This document shows positions 47,451-57,515 of a stretch of 64,000 nt of DNA, piece after piece; the stretch's first letter is position 1; each line of letters opens with the position of its first letter. A program made the translations under genes and the position numbers. The DNA is from Climacium dendroides (Eukaryota > Streptophyta > Bryopsida > Hypnales > Climaciaceae). The notes under the pieces are model-generated. The model did not search any database. It had not been told where the DNA came from and saw only the letters and a program-made list of their open reading frames with translations. The DNA lies in the NCBI GenBank assembly GCA_950106755.1, contig CATNNA010000007.1, positions 1,240,001-1,304,000 on the forward strand. Reading direction: 5' to 3'.

Positions 47451-49058
47451 TCGTTGCGTCCGCGCGCATTAGGGTACTCTCCTTCTCCGTCGCGAATGCA
47501 TGGACGTTCATGCGAGATTTCACTTCTCTCATGTCATTACTGAACTCTATCAACTTCTGTACTTGTACTATCTAGAGTGTCGGAGTATTGCGCTTCGAGG
47601 ATCTCGGTGGACGTGCTTGTTGCCTTCCGTATGTCCTCAGGTTAGAAGCCTTTATCATTTTCAAACATTTTCATTCAATGGATTGGACATAGTTACTTTG
47701 TAAGCACATAGTAGTTTTCTGAGTGTGTATAATGTTTCTTTCAGCGCTGCCATCTACTATCGAGTTCGTAGTTGCTGAAGTTGGCAGAGTGCGTGTGTTT
47801 CCAACGTTTATTACTGAAAATCGAGTTGCACGATTATGAGTTCTGGGCTTCCTCAATTTTTAGTGACAAGGTCTTTATTCAATGTTTAGTTCTCGACATC
47901 TGAGTTGTAGAATTCTGAAAGTGCAATGCCCGATTATCTCGCCGAGAAACTTGGAACACGAGATCACGGTTACTACGAGACTGGCAACACAATGTCCGAG
48001 AAATCCGGAACTATTTAGGTCGAGTCGACCTGAATACGAACAACGGTACATGAATAAATTGTAATGCACTTCAGGTCGAGTCGACCTGAATGTGAGATTG
48101 TCTACATTAGTCATTCGTTCATGCAATTCAAGTTGAGTCGACCTGAATGTGAGATTGTCTACATTAGTCATTCGTTCATGCAATTCAGGTCGAGTCGACC
48201 TGAATGTGAGGTTCTCTACATTAGTCATTCGTTCATGCAACTCAGTTCGAGTCGACCTGAATGTGAGATTGTCTACATTAGTCATTCGTTCATGCAATTC
48301 AGGTCGGGTCGACCTGAACTGACCCATATGATAGTAATTGAAGTAATGTAAAACGTATCCTAGGTAGATTGAATAGTTCTGTCATCGAATATCATTAATG
48401 AAATGGTATACATGGCAATTCAGATCGAGTCGACCTAAACCGTATCTATAATTGTAATTTCGTTCAAGTGAAAATCTCGTAGATGTCCTGCTGAAATTCC
48501 CGATATTCACAGATTCAGTCACCAAGAATTCTGTACGTAATGATAATAGTGTGCAGATGGGATTCGGCTCATTGCAAGTCCTCATTTCAGGTCAGTTCGA
48601 CCTGAAGTGTGGGTACTCCCATCACAGACTTCAGTTTGAAAAGTTCGAGATTTTTAAAGGAATAAAATTGGGAATTCCTTGTCGAATTGAATAGATGAAT
48701 ATGGGATCATTATCTCAGAGTACAAGGGACACTTCAGGTCGATCCGACCTGAAGTTCAGGATTGTACTCAGTCTTCTTACATTTATATTTTCGGCTGACA
48801 AAAATTATACAAGACAGGGGTCAGACACTTCAGATCGATTCGACCTGAAAACAGTGTTTACAAATATCTGAATTTATAAGAAATTTTAATGAATGATGTC
48901 AATTGCAGTTGAAACCTAGGCTTCACAGAATAAGTTCGTTCCTGTCATAGATGTACCTATAACATTTGGTCATTCAGGTCGGGTGGACCTGAACATGAAT
49001 GAAATTACATGATCTATGCTTCAATTCACTTACCCTATTTCACATTGCATTTTTACAG
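47450..49058 (+). promoter_or_regulatory. Probable 5' leader and intron of the DDE-like gene
   Basis: A GC-richer leader (about 47,400-47,640) ends in a donor-like CCTCAG|GTTAGA. An acceptor TTTTTACAG ends at 49,058, seven bases before the likely start codon. Between them lie eleven family A palindromes. The exact exon layout is inferred. Confidence 0.4.
48014..48993. repeat. Palindrome array, family A, upstream of the DDE-like gene
   Basis: Eleven palindromes lie at about 48,014, 48,070, 48,127, 48,184, 48,241, 48,298, 48,419, 48,586, 48,733, 48,829 and 48,973. Units two to six form a 57-bp tandem repeat (palindrome plus ATGTGAGATTGTCTACATTA and so on). The others have unrelated spacers yet keep the palindrome. 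Confidence 0.95.
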
Positions 49059-49064
49059 GTATCC

Positions 49065-51956
49065 ATGGATACTATAGATGACCCTGATGACATGGACATG
49101 TCATCGGGTTCTGAATCCAGTGAATTCAGACATGATGAAGAGGATTTCATGGCATCTTCAGAAGACGAATTTCAGAATGTCGAAGCAATGAATGTTGGGG
49201 TCCCGGAATGCGAAGGTCTACCGCGTCGACTTTGGAATACTCGAGTTGTCACCTTGTACAATGAGGTTGGAGTGCTTGTGGGTGAAGGTGTCTATCATAG
49301 TGTGAACTCTGACCTCATTTTGGGTGCCAATGGCCCTTTTGGTGACACCCACGTGGCGATCCACATCTCCAAAACACATAGCGAAGAGGACCTACCAAAG
49401 GAACAAGTGTGCTCATTGTTGGCTTGGCCTATTCATCTTGTCCATTGTCGTGGAGCTAGCCTTAGAGACCATGAGGCTAGGGACAAATTCAATTGTCTCC
49501 AACAGGCTCTCTTAAATCCGCCCTCTTCGACGTCTTCGAGACCATACACAAGTATGGTCCGAAATGCGCCCCGTGAAATAAATTTGAAATCGAAGGAGTT
49601 GCTTACTCAAGATTCCATCCATGCAGTGTCTACTAAAATATGTTGTAGTCGCAACTGTGTTCAGCCATTTCCTAGGGATAAGATTCGAGCCTTTCGTGAA
49701 CGCATGTATCGCAACTCCACGTTCAAGCACAGGACCTACATGAAAATGGATGTGCATAGGCAAGTGCATGTTGACGAGCGTGGTAGACGAATGGTGTCAA
49801 TTGACAATACACCGGTATGTATGCGAGCATGGATGCATATAGCTGGGGTCCCTGAGGCCACATTCTATCGCTACCAATCGTACATGAGGCGTAGTCGAGA
49901 GGCAAAGGACCATGGCAATAAGGGAACGGTGAAACCGAGGAAACACACTCAACAAGCTATAGCAACATTGAAGTGCATTCTGGAGAAAGAAGAAGATCAC
50001 ATGCCTCATCGTACGAAGACCCTGAAGTCAGGAGAGAAAGTTGTGGCCAAGATCCTACCTTCCACCTTCCAGTGGAAGGTTAAGATGAAAGAACTCAATG
50101 ATGTCAATGCTGTTTTTGGACTGAGTGAGGTGTCAGCTTTGAACTTGAGTAAGATTAGGTGCTGTAAGTTCCTTGAGTATGAGGTGAAGAAGCCTGGAGA
50201 CAATTTTGCGCGATGTGGTACGTGTGATAAATTGCAAGACCTCAAGAAGGGTGCTATAAGTGGGTCTCACAATGAATTGAAGTATTCTCGGAAGTTGGAT
50301 AGGCATAATGAGATTGCTCGAGCTCATTGGGAGTTGTATTATGCAAACCGTCACTGTTCAGTAGCTTTTCCACACGAATGCCTCATAGTTATGCACGACA
50401 AGATGGATCATGCAAAGACTGCTCCTGCAGTCTTTTCCCACAGGAGTAAGGAGCTTGATGGCCTTGTAAAATTGCCTGTGTCTGTCACTGGCATGATTGC
50501 TCATGGTCATGGAGATGTGCGTTACGCACATTACGGTTTGGATCTCTTTAAACACGATTCAAACTATACAATTGGTTCTATAGCAAAGTTGTTGCGGGAT
50601 CTGGAATTGCCATCGAAGTCTTCTTCTCGGCAATTATTTTCTGGGTCAGGGTCTTCAAATTTGTTTAGGGTAGTGCTACAGGGTAAAGAAATGTGCGACG
50701 CGTCACTGCCACCACCTCCAATGAATGCAGTTCCAACAGTGCCTTTGCCTCCTATTTTGAATGTGCAAATGGACAATGCCACCGGTGACAACAAGAATAG
50801 ATATGTTTTCTGTTTCTGGTCTCTACTTGTTGCTAACAAGATCTTCAGAGAAGTGTATGTCAACTTCATGATTGTTGGTCACACACACGACGACATTGAC
50901 GCATTGTTTGGAAGATGGAGCATGCTGTTGAAGAAGGAGAACTTCCCAACAATCCCGACGCTCATGAAGTCATTCATGGATGTTGAGTCTATTTCTACTA
51001 TCCCTCACCTCATAGAGGAGGTGCCTGATTTCAAACGTTTCATTGTAGGAAAATGGATGGATGGTGATGAAATCCTTGTGGGACACATAAGACCGCAACA
51101 AGTGAAGTTCTACCTAGACTCTGTTGGATGCCCAGTCATGAAGTACAAGTTGAAGTGCACGGATGAAAACTGGTTAGGCAGGCACAGTCAAGCCATTAAG
51201 TTGTGGAAAGAAGACGATGAAGGACGGAGTTTGTGGCCATGTGGTGTGCCTTTGCCAGTACCACTCAACCCAATGAAAGGTGTCAATGACATTGTCAAAG
51301 GTTTATCAGGATTCATAAACTATTGGAACGACTTGTGTAGAGCAGACGTGAGTGGAGAACATCGTAGGCGCTATGAGAATGTGGTGCGCTATTGGCGTGG
51401 TGTAAAGGCAGCTCTTCAAGAGCCACTTCCTACTTCTAGTGCTCTAAAAGACGGTTTCTGGCCAACTACTCGTATTCAAGTGACAAAAACTGATCATTTA
51501 GACGAAGATGGTGAAGATCTTGAAGAGCATGGAGAGGATGAGCCTTATGTTGGGCCCTTGAGGGATCGTCCACAACCATCCTTTAGGGTGGCTCGAGATG
51601 TATACGAAGGGTATTTTGTTGCAGTTCGCCCTGCAGACGGTGATAGCAGACCAGTTTGGATTGCCAGAGCATTGTCTGATCCAAACTCTAACCCCGAGAA
51701 ACCAAACTGTGTGCACATTCAATACTTTCGGCCAACATCACGCAATCAAGAAGTTCAAGACTTCTATGAAGGATGGGATAGTGATAGAGGTTTGCTTTGG
51801 AGGGTTGATGAAACCGAAGAACCTGCGTGGGAGACAACAAACGCTTTAATTACAGTATGGAAGTCTCAAAACAGAAGAGGTACTCGCCAATGCAGAATCA
51901 AGATCCCTACAGTTCAAATCGAAATCATCAACCAGAGTTTGGCTTCATATACATGA
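49065..51956 (+). CDS. DDE-like transposase candidate of element A (DUF7869-type), 963 aa
   Basis: This is one uninterrupted frame. I chose ATG 49,065 because an intron acceptor (TTTTTACAG) ends at 49,058, so the more upstream ATG at 48,999 would be intronic. The N-terminus is acidic (DDPDDMDMSSGSESSEF). Possible zinc ligands are CCSRNC and FARCGTC..C. The core has IVMHDKMDHAKT (D445/D448), NVQMDNATGDNKNRYV (D570) and FMIVGHTHDDIDALFGRW (D609/D610/D612), as in DUF7869 proteins common in plants and oomycetes. The spacing (about 122 residues, then 40) fits an RNase H-like DDE/D transposase, though I infer this from spacing alone. The stop is TGA. This is the only intact long gene in the window. 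Confidence 0.8.
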   Translation: MDTIDDPDDMDMSSGSESSEFRHDEEDFMASSEDEFQNVEAMNVGVPECEGLPRRLWNTRVVTLYNEVGVLVGEGVYHSVNSDLILGANGPFGDTHVAIHISKTHSEEDLPKEQVCSLLAWPIHLVHCRGASLRDHEARDKFNCLQQALLNPPSSTSSRPYTSMVRNAPREINLKSKELLTQDSIHAVSTKICCSRNCVQPFPRDKIRAFRERMYRNSTFKHRTYMKMDVHRQVHVDERGRRMVSIDNTPVCMRAWMHIAGVPEATFYRYQSYMRRSREAKDHGNKGTVKPRKHTQQAIATLKCILEKEEDHMPHRTKTLKSGEKVVAKILPSTFQWKVKMKELNDVNAVFGLSEVSALNLSKIRCCKFLEYEVKKPGDNFARCGTCDKLQDLKKGAISGSHNELKYSRKLDRHNEIARAHWELYYANRHCSVAFPHECLIVMHDKMDHAKTAPAVFSHRSKELDGLVKLPVSVTGMIAHGHGDVRYAHYGLDLFKHDSNYTIGSIAKLLRDLELPSKSSSRQLFSGSGSSNLFRVVLQGKEMCDASLPPPPMNAVPTVPLPPILNVQMDNATGDNKNRYVFCFWSLLVANKIFREVYVNFMIVGHTHDDIDALFGRWSMLLKKENFPTIPTLMKSFMDVESISTIPHLIEEVPDFKRFIVGKWMDGDEILVGHIRPQQVKFYLDSVGCPVMKYKLKCTDENWLGRHSQAIKLWKEDDEGRSLWPCGVPLPVPLNPMKGVNDIVKGLSGFINYWNDLCRADVSGEHRRRYENVVRYWRGVKAALQEPLPTSSALKDGFWPTTRIQVTKTDHLDEDGEDLEEHGEDEPYVGPLRDRPQPSFRVARDVYEGYFVAVRPADGDSRPVWIARALSDPNSNPEKPNCVHIQYFRPTSRNQEVQDFYEGWDSDRGLLWRVDETEEPAWETTNALITVWKSQNRRGTRQCRIKIPTVQIEIINQSLASYT

Positions 51957-52299
51957 TATGGAGAAATCATGTACATACATTGGATGCATTTTAACTATGA
52001 CATTCATATGGAGGGTATTGTTTTATTTCTACATCTTATATGAAGTTGTTTTTCATTGCATAAGTGTTGGACCCTTAATATTATAATAGATGATAGTCGT
52101 TTCAGTTTTTTTTAGAGGATATAGGTTTCCGTTGATTGATTCTATTTTAGTGTTTGATACTGCATGATTGTTTTCAAGTGTATGTTTTATTGGAGAAAAA
52201 AATGTAGTGGATATATCTACTATTTATTTGGTTAACATGTAAAGCACTTGTCACATTCTGGGTAGGAGGTCGGTTGGTTGTTACAACTTTCCTGCCGGC

Positions 52300-52440
52300 A
52301 AAGCTCACTTAGTAGCACCAAGTCATGTTTTTTCTCTCATGTGCTCATACAAACCCAATGGGAATCGAACCCGGACCGCTTCAATGAGATGAACAACCCC
52401 TTACAACCAACCGCGGAGCTTATGACTTGGTGTTCAAAAG
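52300..52440 (-). repeat. tRNA-derived SINE-like sequence
   Basis: The minus strand reads AAGCTCCGCGGTTGGTTG (A-box-like) and, about 35 bases on, GGTTCGATTCC (perfect B box), the spacing of a pol III tRNA promoter. No cloverleaf or anticodon stem is evident, so it is a SINE or tRNA relic and not a tRNA gene. A short inverted repeat (CACCAAGTCATG / ATGACTTGGTG) flanks it. Confidence 0.6.
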
Positions 52441-52649
52441 ATGTCATTCTCTTTACTTATATAAATCAGAATATATACCCTAAAGCAAACTTCATGTATT
52501 TCAACAGTCCATCACTAAAAAGACTCTCATTTTAATGGAAATTGTGTATTACAACTAGCAAAGTTAGTGTTTGCCCACCTAAACTAGTTAACATTACAAT
52601 TCACTTTTTAGGGCCTAAATGGAAAATATTATTATGAGAGGCCCTAAAC

Positions 52650-52674
52650 CTCTCAAAATATTGAATATTGTGTT
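52650..52674 (-). repeat. Right terminal inverted repeat of element A
   Basis: It reads CTCTCAAAATATTGAATATT then GTGTT, directly before the ATGA duplication at 52,675-52,678. A closely similar end, CCCAAAATATTGAATATACC then GTT, terminates copy B at 62,755. Confidence 0.85.
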
Positions 52675-53244
52675 ATGATATCAATGACAAACATGATCTG
52701 CTTCAGCTACAAGTTTCAAAACGCAACATGCGCCCTCCAACTCTCCTATCAACAAATGATCAAAGATGTCGAAGTGGACGCGCATCCCATGATCAAAGTG
52801 AAATGCATGTCCGCTGTGCTGGGAACAAGCAGGCAATACCACTTCGCCATCTGCATCAACTCGGTCCTCATTCCATTCAACCTCAGCCACTTTCTGGAAA
52901 GCCTCTAGCCTACTCCATACGCCGACGAGATCATAGAGCTGGAGAAGAAGCTTGACAACAACGAGTGGAAGAATGCAAATGGCACTCCCCTAACCTAGAA
53001 GAGGCTGTGCACAAAAATCCGCCAGCTGTTCAACGACTTCAATACGTTGAAGGGGAAGCTCTCCATGCAACAAGAGTATAGCAAGCCCTGATCGGTCACA
53101 AGAGAAATGGTGCAGCAAGGCGTCAGCCAGACCTCTAAGGTGATCGTGAAGTAGGAATCAGAGACAAGTCGAGGTCAAAGGAAAACTCAAGCACAACCTT
53201 CGAAGCCTCAGTAGAGAAAAGGAAAAAAAGTGGTTGATCCTCCT
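52675..53244 (+). pseudogene. Copy B gene, exon 1 continued (between element A and element 3)
   Basis: After the ATGA duplication the frame interrupted at 31,028 resumes with ISMTNMICFSYKFQN, QYHFAICINSVLIPFNLSHF, IIELEKKLDNNEWKNANGTP and FNDFNTLKGKLSM, aligned with copies A and C. In-frame TAG codons lie at 52,906, 52,996, 53,152 and 53,212, and a TGA at 53,089. The frame runs into element 3 and resumes without a shift at 56,644. Confidence 0.8.
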
Positions 53245-56200
53245 ATGACAACTCATATTTTTTATTTTCTTCGTTTACCTTTTTAAGTGGAACGGAAATT
53301 AGAAATAGGTATCCGGGTCCATCTAAAAGGAGAGAGATAAATCAAAAATAGTCACAAGAGAACCTTCCAAAACTAATCCGGTTCTAGGTAGAAGCGAATC
53401 GGATTAGATTTTCAACCAGAATGGATTTTTAACCGGATTCTCCTTGACCGGATTGGAGAGAACTGGATGTCAAGAACCGGACCGGATATCCGACCGGTCA
53501 TAATGACCAGTCCAGGGCGTCAGGACTATATAAAGCCTGACCCTGCCCATTTTCAAGTCTCTAGCTTTCACGTGTTGTCGTTTCCTGTCTTAGCGCTTGA
53601 AGCTTTTTCGTTTACGGCGACGAGGAGGGAGAGTACAAGAGGGACCGGTAGTGAGTGAGAGGTGTGAGACAGAGAGATCGCCTCCGGGCACGAGTGGGTG
53701 AAACGTGAGTGCGTAAGGAGGTTGGTTTGCAGGTGGAGCGGAAGACTAGAGTGTGAGCGCTCCCTTGTTAGGTCAGTAGAGACTGAAACCGGGTAGAGCC
53801 GCCCTCATGCCGCGGTTGAACCGGTAGAGACCAGGCTCTAGTACCCCGCCCCCGAGTGAAGTAAAGCTGAAGAAAGTGGTTCCGATCATGCCGACCAAGG
53901 AATCGGAACATGGAGAACTCAGGGAGGACTTAGCGTCCATTGGTTGTTAGGGATTAGCCTTGAAACCTTGAGGTTTCAAAGATGAGAGAATGATTAGGGA
54001 GATCTTGAGTGGCGTATTGAACCAATTCGATAACACCTTGAGAGGGAATCCGGTTTAGTGGACCGAGGATTTGTGGCGAGCCGTCTACGGATTCCAGACG
54101 GGAGGACTCGGGCTTGCCAACCGGAAGGATGATTTCATCCAGGGCAAGTTCAGAAGTGTCGTGAATCCGAAGGATGGTTACGTAGTAGAGGACTGTATTG
54201 ATGACCGAGAGCGTTGCCTGCTGCAGTTCCTTGTTCCGATTTTACATCCGGAAAAGCCCACCAGGGTGACCATCACCCTAGGTAACACAATTTTCGGAGC
54301 GCTGTGCGGAAACTGGAGAGTAGACTGGGGCCGGATCTTCTTTGATCTGGTGTCCCAGCTTACTACAAGAGTGGGGAAAAGTAGGGCTACCCCACTGTGC
54401 CCTTACGTGTACCACCTCTACCAGCAACAAGAATTGCTGACGAAAGTGGAGCTGAAGGTTTGGAAGGCCCAGGAGCGGACTATGAAGTATGGTGAATCCG
54501 AGTCCGACCAAGAAGCGGATTTCGGAAATGAAACCGAGGAGGAGGAGGAAGAAGAAGAAGAAGAAGAGGAGGAGCCGTCGTTCACCTCCAAAAGGCAGAA
54601 GACCACGCCGACTCGGAATCGAAGAACGCCTCCGGTCCAACCTTGGCTATGCAAAGAGGAGGCTCCAGCCGGACCGGATGTGCCATCTGGATCGGGAACC
54701 GGAGATCCGTTCGACGAGTTGGTTGGGATCCTCTACGAAATCCGGGTGGATTGGAAAATCAAGAAGCGGACGATCGAGGAGATCGCGGAATTGATTGGAG
54801 CGGATCCGGACAATCAGCTACCACTCCGGGTACCTGAGAGTGTCATCAATCCGGATGAGCTCCGGAAGATGAAGGCGGAAAGCAAGCGGCAGCATGATGA
54901 GGTTGACACCTTCAAAGCCGAGCTTTTCGCCTTGCTCGAGAACGCCACCGCACAAGGGAGATGGCGGAGGAAATGAAGAAGCTGGCCGCGGAGGTGAAGG
55001 ATGTGCTCGGAGGACCCGGAGCCGCGATCACCAAGGCGCGCCTGTTCGAAGAAGAGGTGCACAAGGAAAAGAAGATATCCGGAACAAGAGTGGTGCACAT
55101 CCTTACCAATTTTGAGGAGCAGATGGAGAAGCTCCTGTCCAAGGCACGGGAGTCAACGGACTGGATCGTGGAGAGCAGCCAAAAGCTGACAGAGATTCCG
55201 GTCTGGCTCTCTGAACTTTCACTTCCGGACTTGTTTCCGGAAGAGGCAGCTCAGGAACTGGGGAAGGACAAGACGCCCCAGTCAAGCAGGGCATATAAGA
55301 AGATGTACATAAGTAGCCGATCGACTTAGAGTCCCCGGAAACTGATGAAGAGCATCCGGTTCCACCTCCGGATGGGGAACCGGAATCTAACTGAGGTGTT
55401 CGAGCAGTTGGAGAGACCTGACGAAAGTCCTACCATCGGATCTTGAGTATACGAAGCAGAATAGGAAGTGTTGTAGAAGTAGGAGTTATAAAGCAGGAAC
55501 CGGATTGATAGAGTATGAACCGGAATAGAATCCGGTTAGGATAAGGTAGAACTAGATTGTCAGCGCCTTCAGAGGCGGAAATCGTGTATTCACTTTTTGC
55601 TTTTTGCTTTTTGTATATAAAATAGTCTTTGAGCTGGAGACTAGGAGAGTTCTTTTGGCATTTCTTTGTGTACTTTCCATTGATCCGGCTTTGTGTGTTT
55701 TTCCCAAGTATTGGCAGGAGTACACGGAGTTGGAGTAAGAGGATATGTACGGGTGTATTGGGAGAGTTCTCCCTTTGATGTGTCTTTCCGGTTCTAAGTA
55801 CATGTGAGTAGGTCATAAAGAATTAGGAGTGGAATCCAAATCCTCAGCATCTACAGAAGTTTTACATTCTGGGTGAGAAAGCCGTTGATTAGACTAGGCG
55901 GATAGGGAGGGATTCCTTAGCTGCGCTAGAACTCCTAGGTGGAAAATCCAGTTGAATATCCTGACTCCTGTGAGGTCTTGCCACCGTTGTTGGTAAACGG
56001 AAGAGCTTGGTAGAGGTTGGAACAGATGGATGCACTTGTAGCCACCTAACTTCGTACGGAACGGATTCAGCATCAAGGTCGTTGTAGTATGAGAGAATTG
56101 TACGGGAGGTCTTTGTGTGACCTGTGATCCAGATTGCCATCCGGATCGCTGTGAAGGACCAAACCGGATTCGAGTTAGTTAGGAGATTAGCGGATAGGAG

Positions 56201-56643
56201 AGTGGGTCTTCAGCCACTATAAGTCACGGAAGGAGTGGTGTACCTACCACTTTCAAAAGCAAGCGGCGAACCCTCTGATGGTAAAATAGAGGCAAAACTA
56301 AACCGGGTTTAGGAAGGGTGGACCAGAACGGATCCGCTCAGGAGGATACTTAGGACCGGAAATTGCAGGATCCGGAATCGGGAAGTTAGTCAATAAATCG
56401 GAAAACTAGTGAAACCGGAATTAGTATAAAAGCTGGTCGTAGTCTTCTGGTGGGTTTTTTGGATGTTCCGGTTTTAGAGGTAGAACCGGAAGTTAGAATT
56501 TAAAGGGTTAATTGGGTTTAGCTCCTTGTTAGGATTAGCTACTTCACAGGATCTCGTGGGTTCGATCTGTAGGGTCATTTTATTATGCTCTGGAGTGATT
56601 TTTGTGAGTATAATAGGGAAATTGCTTACTCTATGCTGCGACA
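53245..56643 (+). mobile_element. Element 3: 3.4-kb gag-like element inserted in copy B
   Basis: It is nearly collinear with element 2 from TGACAACTCATA to TGCTGCGACA. It lies within exon 1 of copy B. CCTCCT before it (53,239) and CCTCTT after it (56,644) look like a 4-6-bp target duplication, and counting it once keeps the copy B frame. It encodes only the gag-like protein, in the same orientation as copy B. As in element 2, I found no internal repeat of the 5' terminus. Confidence 0.75.
53812..55318 (+). pseudogene. Gag-like protein of element 3
   Basis: The 5' part carries TAG codons (53,826, 53,948, 54,056) and one TGA (near 53,969). From 54,071 to 54,976 a 301-codon frame is open. It has WRAVYGFQTGG, DDFIQGKF, FLVPILHPEKPTRVT, VDWGRIFFDLVSQLTTRVG, YVYHLYQQQELL, a Glu run, SFTSKRQK and FDELVGILYEIR. 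The frame ends in RWRRK and overlaps a second frame (54,961-55,329, MAEEMKKLAAEVKDVLGG) by 16 bases, the same arrangement as in element 2. It is less damaged than element 2 in the middle and more damaged at the start. Confidence 0.6.
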
Positions 56644-57375
56644 CCTCTTCAGAAAGAGACAACAACAGCAACCGAGCCTCCAGTCTCCGAAGTTCCCGAA
56701 GGATGTTACGCTGAGGAGATGGAAAACTTGCCTCACTCCCGAGCGACGCTGAGAAGCCCTGACTATAAGCACGTCAGCCAAGTCTACAAGCAATTTTGGA
56801 CCAATTGTGAAGACGCTTACGTCTTTGGTGTTGGTGACAAGCGAGAGATTGACATCTCTCAGCTCGTGGAGGCTCCTACGACCTATAACATCCGGTCGAA
56901 GCAGGATAACATTGTTGAGGACATGGTCAACTACCTCCTCAACATTCCTGACAAGAACACGAAACAAACGCTCTACGTCATGCCCGTGGGCTGCACTAAG
57001 AAGCCGGAGACGTGGGAAGAAATTGCAACCGGCAATTTCTACATAATAAACGGGTAGCATAGTGTGGAGGCAAGCAAGTTCATGTTTAATGACTCCAACA
57101 ACATCGACAAAATCGAGCGCAAGCACTTCCAGAAGTGGAATTGCTTCATTGTGTGGTCGGAGAACGCGAAGAAGCTCAGATGCATTTCTACCTACTACAA
57201 CCGCACAAACCACTTCATCGCTGTGCAGCCATCTTGGGCGAGCAACATCCTCGGGGCTCGTCAAGTGTGGGAGGATATGGGTAGGCCCGAAAATCCCAAG
57301 CCCACCAAGTCTGTTGGAACCGCGTCTCAAGTACGGCAGACTGTAGAGAACAAGAAGAAGCGTGAGCGATTTCAG
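56644..57375 (+). pseudogene. Copy B gene, ParB-like part of exon 1
   Basis: The frame contains VSQVYKQFWTNCEDAYVFGVG, EDMVNYLLNIPDKNTKQTLYVM, FYIING followed by TAG (57,055; Gln in copy A) and HSVEASKFMFND, then CFIVWSENAKKLRCIS, YYNRTNHFIAVQPSWASNIL and GARQVWEDMGRPENP. This is the same ParB/DGQHR-like domain as copy A. It ends with KKKRERFQ at a CAG|GTCAGC donor (57,375). The amber codon falls inside the NGQHS signature. Confidence 0.75.
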
Positions 57376-57515
57376 GTCAGCACTTCAGCGCGAGTCGCGC
57401 TAAACTACCTCGTCGACTAACAGAATTCCAGCCCTGTCCAAAATGCATGCTACGTGATTGATCTTCAATGAGCTACGTCGTCGCTTCTAATTAAATTTGT
57501 CTAATTGTGTGTCAG
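57376..57515 (+). other. Copy B intron 1 with one family B palindrome
   Basis: It is a phase 0 GT-AG intron of 140 bp (donor GTCAGC, acceptor GTGTCAG) containing AGCGCGAGTCGCGCTAAA at 57,386-57,405. Confidence 0.85.

Larger units (their letters stand above)
31029..52674. mobile_element. Element A: 21,646-bp TIR transposon with ParB-like/methyltransferase, HAD and DDE genes
   Basis: The left end is AACGTAATATTC and the inverted right end is AACACAATATTC. The match is patchy over about 25 bp and includes a shared TGAGAG. A 4-bp duplication ATGA flanks it, and the split reading frame of copy B joins exactly across it. It carries, leftward, the ParB-like/methyltransferase gene and a HAD gene, and, rightward, a DDE-like gene. 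The centre (41.8-47.1 kb) is AT-rich and full of secondary repeats. Family A palindromes occur at 32-39 kb and 48-49 kb. The size is large for a TIR DNA transposon. Confidence 0.88.

Noticed and set aside
47875..48351. Opposite-strand frames of 150 and 95 residues with repeated RSTRPELHERMTNVDNL and RSSRPECEIVYISHSFMQ
   Set aside because: They are translations of the 57-bp palindrome repeat on both strands.
48999..49064. Upstream ATG at 48,999 as the start of the DDE-like protein
   Set aside because: An intron acceptor (TTTTTACAG) ends at 49,058, and the last family A palindrome ends at 48,993. The upstream codons are hydrophobic and intron-like. ATG 49,065 is preferred.
52360..52375. tRNA gene suggested by a perfect B box
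   Set aside because: No acceptor stem, anticodon arm or discriminator can be folded around it. It is better explained as a SINE relic.
31029..52674. Endogenous giant virus or Maverick/Polinton
   Set aside because: Large and TIR-bounded, but I see no capsid, packaging ATPase, protein-primed polymerase, protease or retroviral-type integrase.
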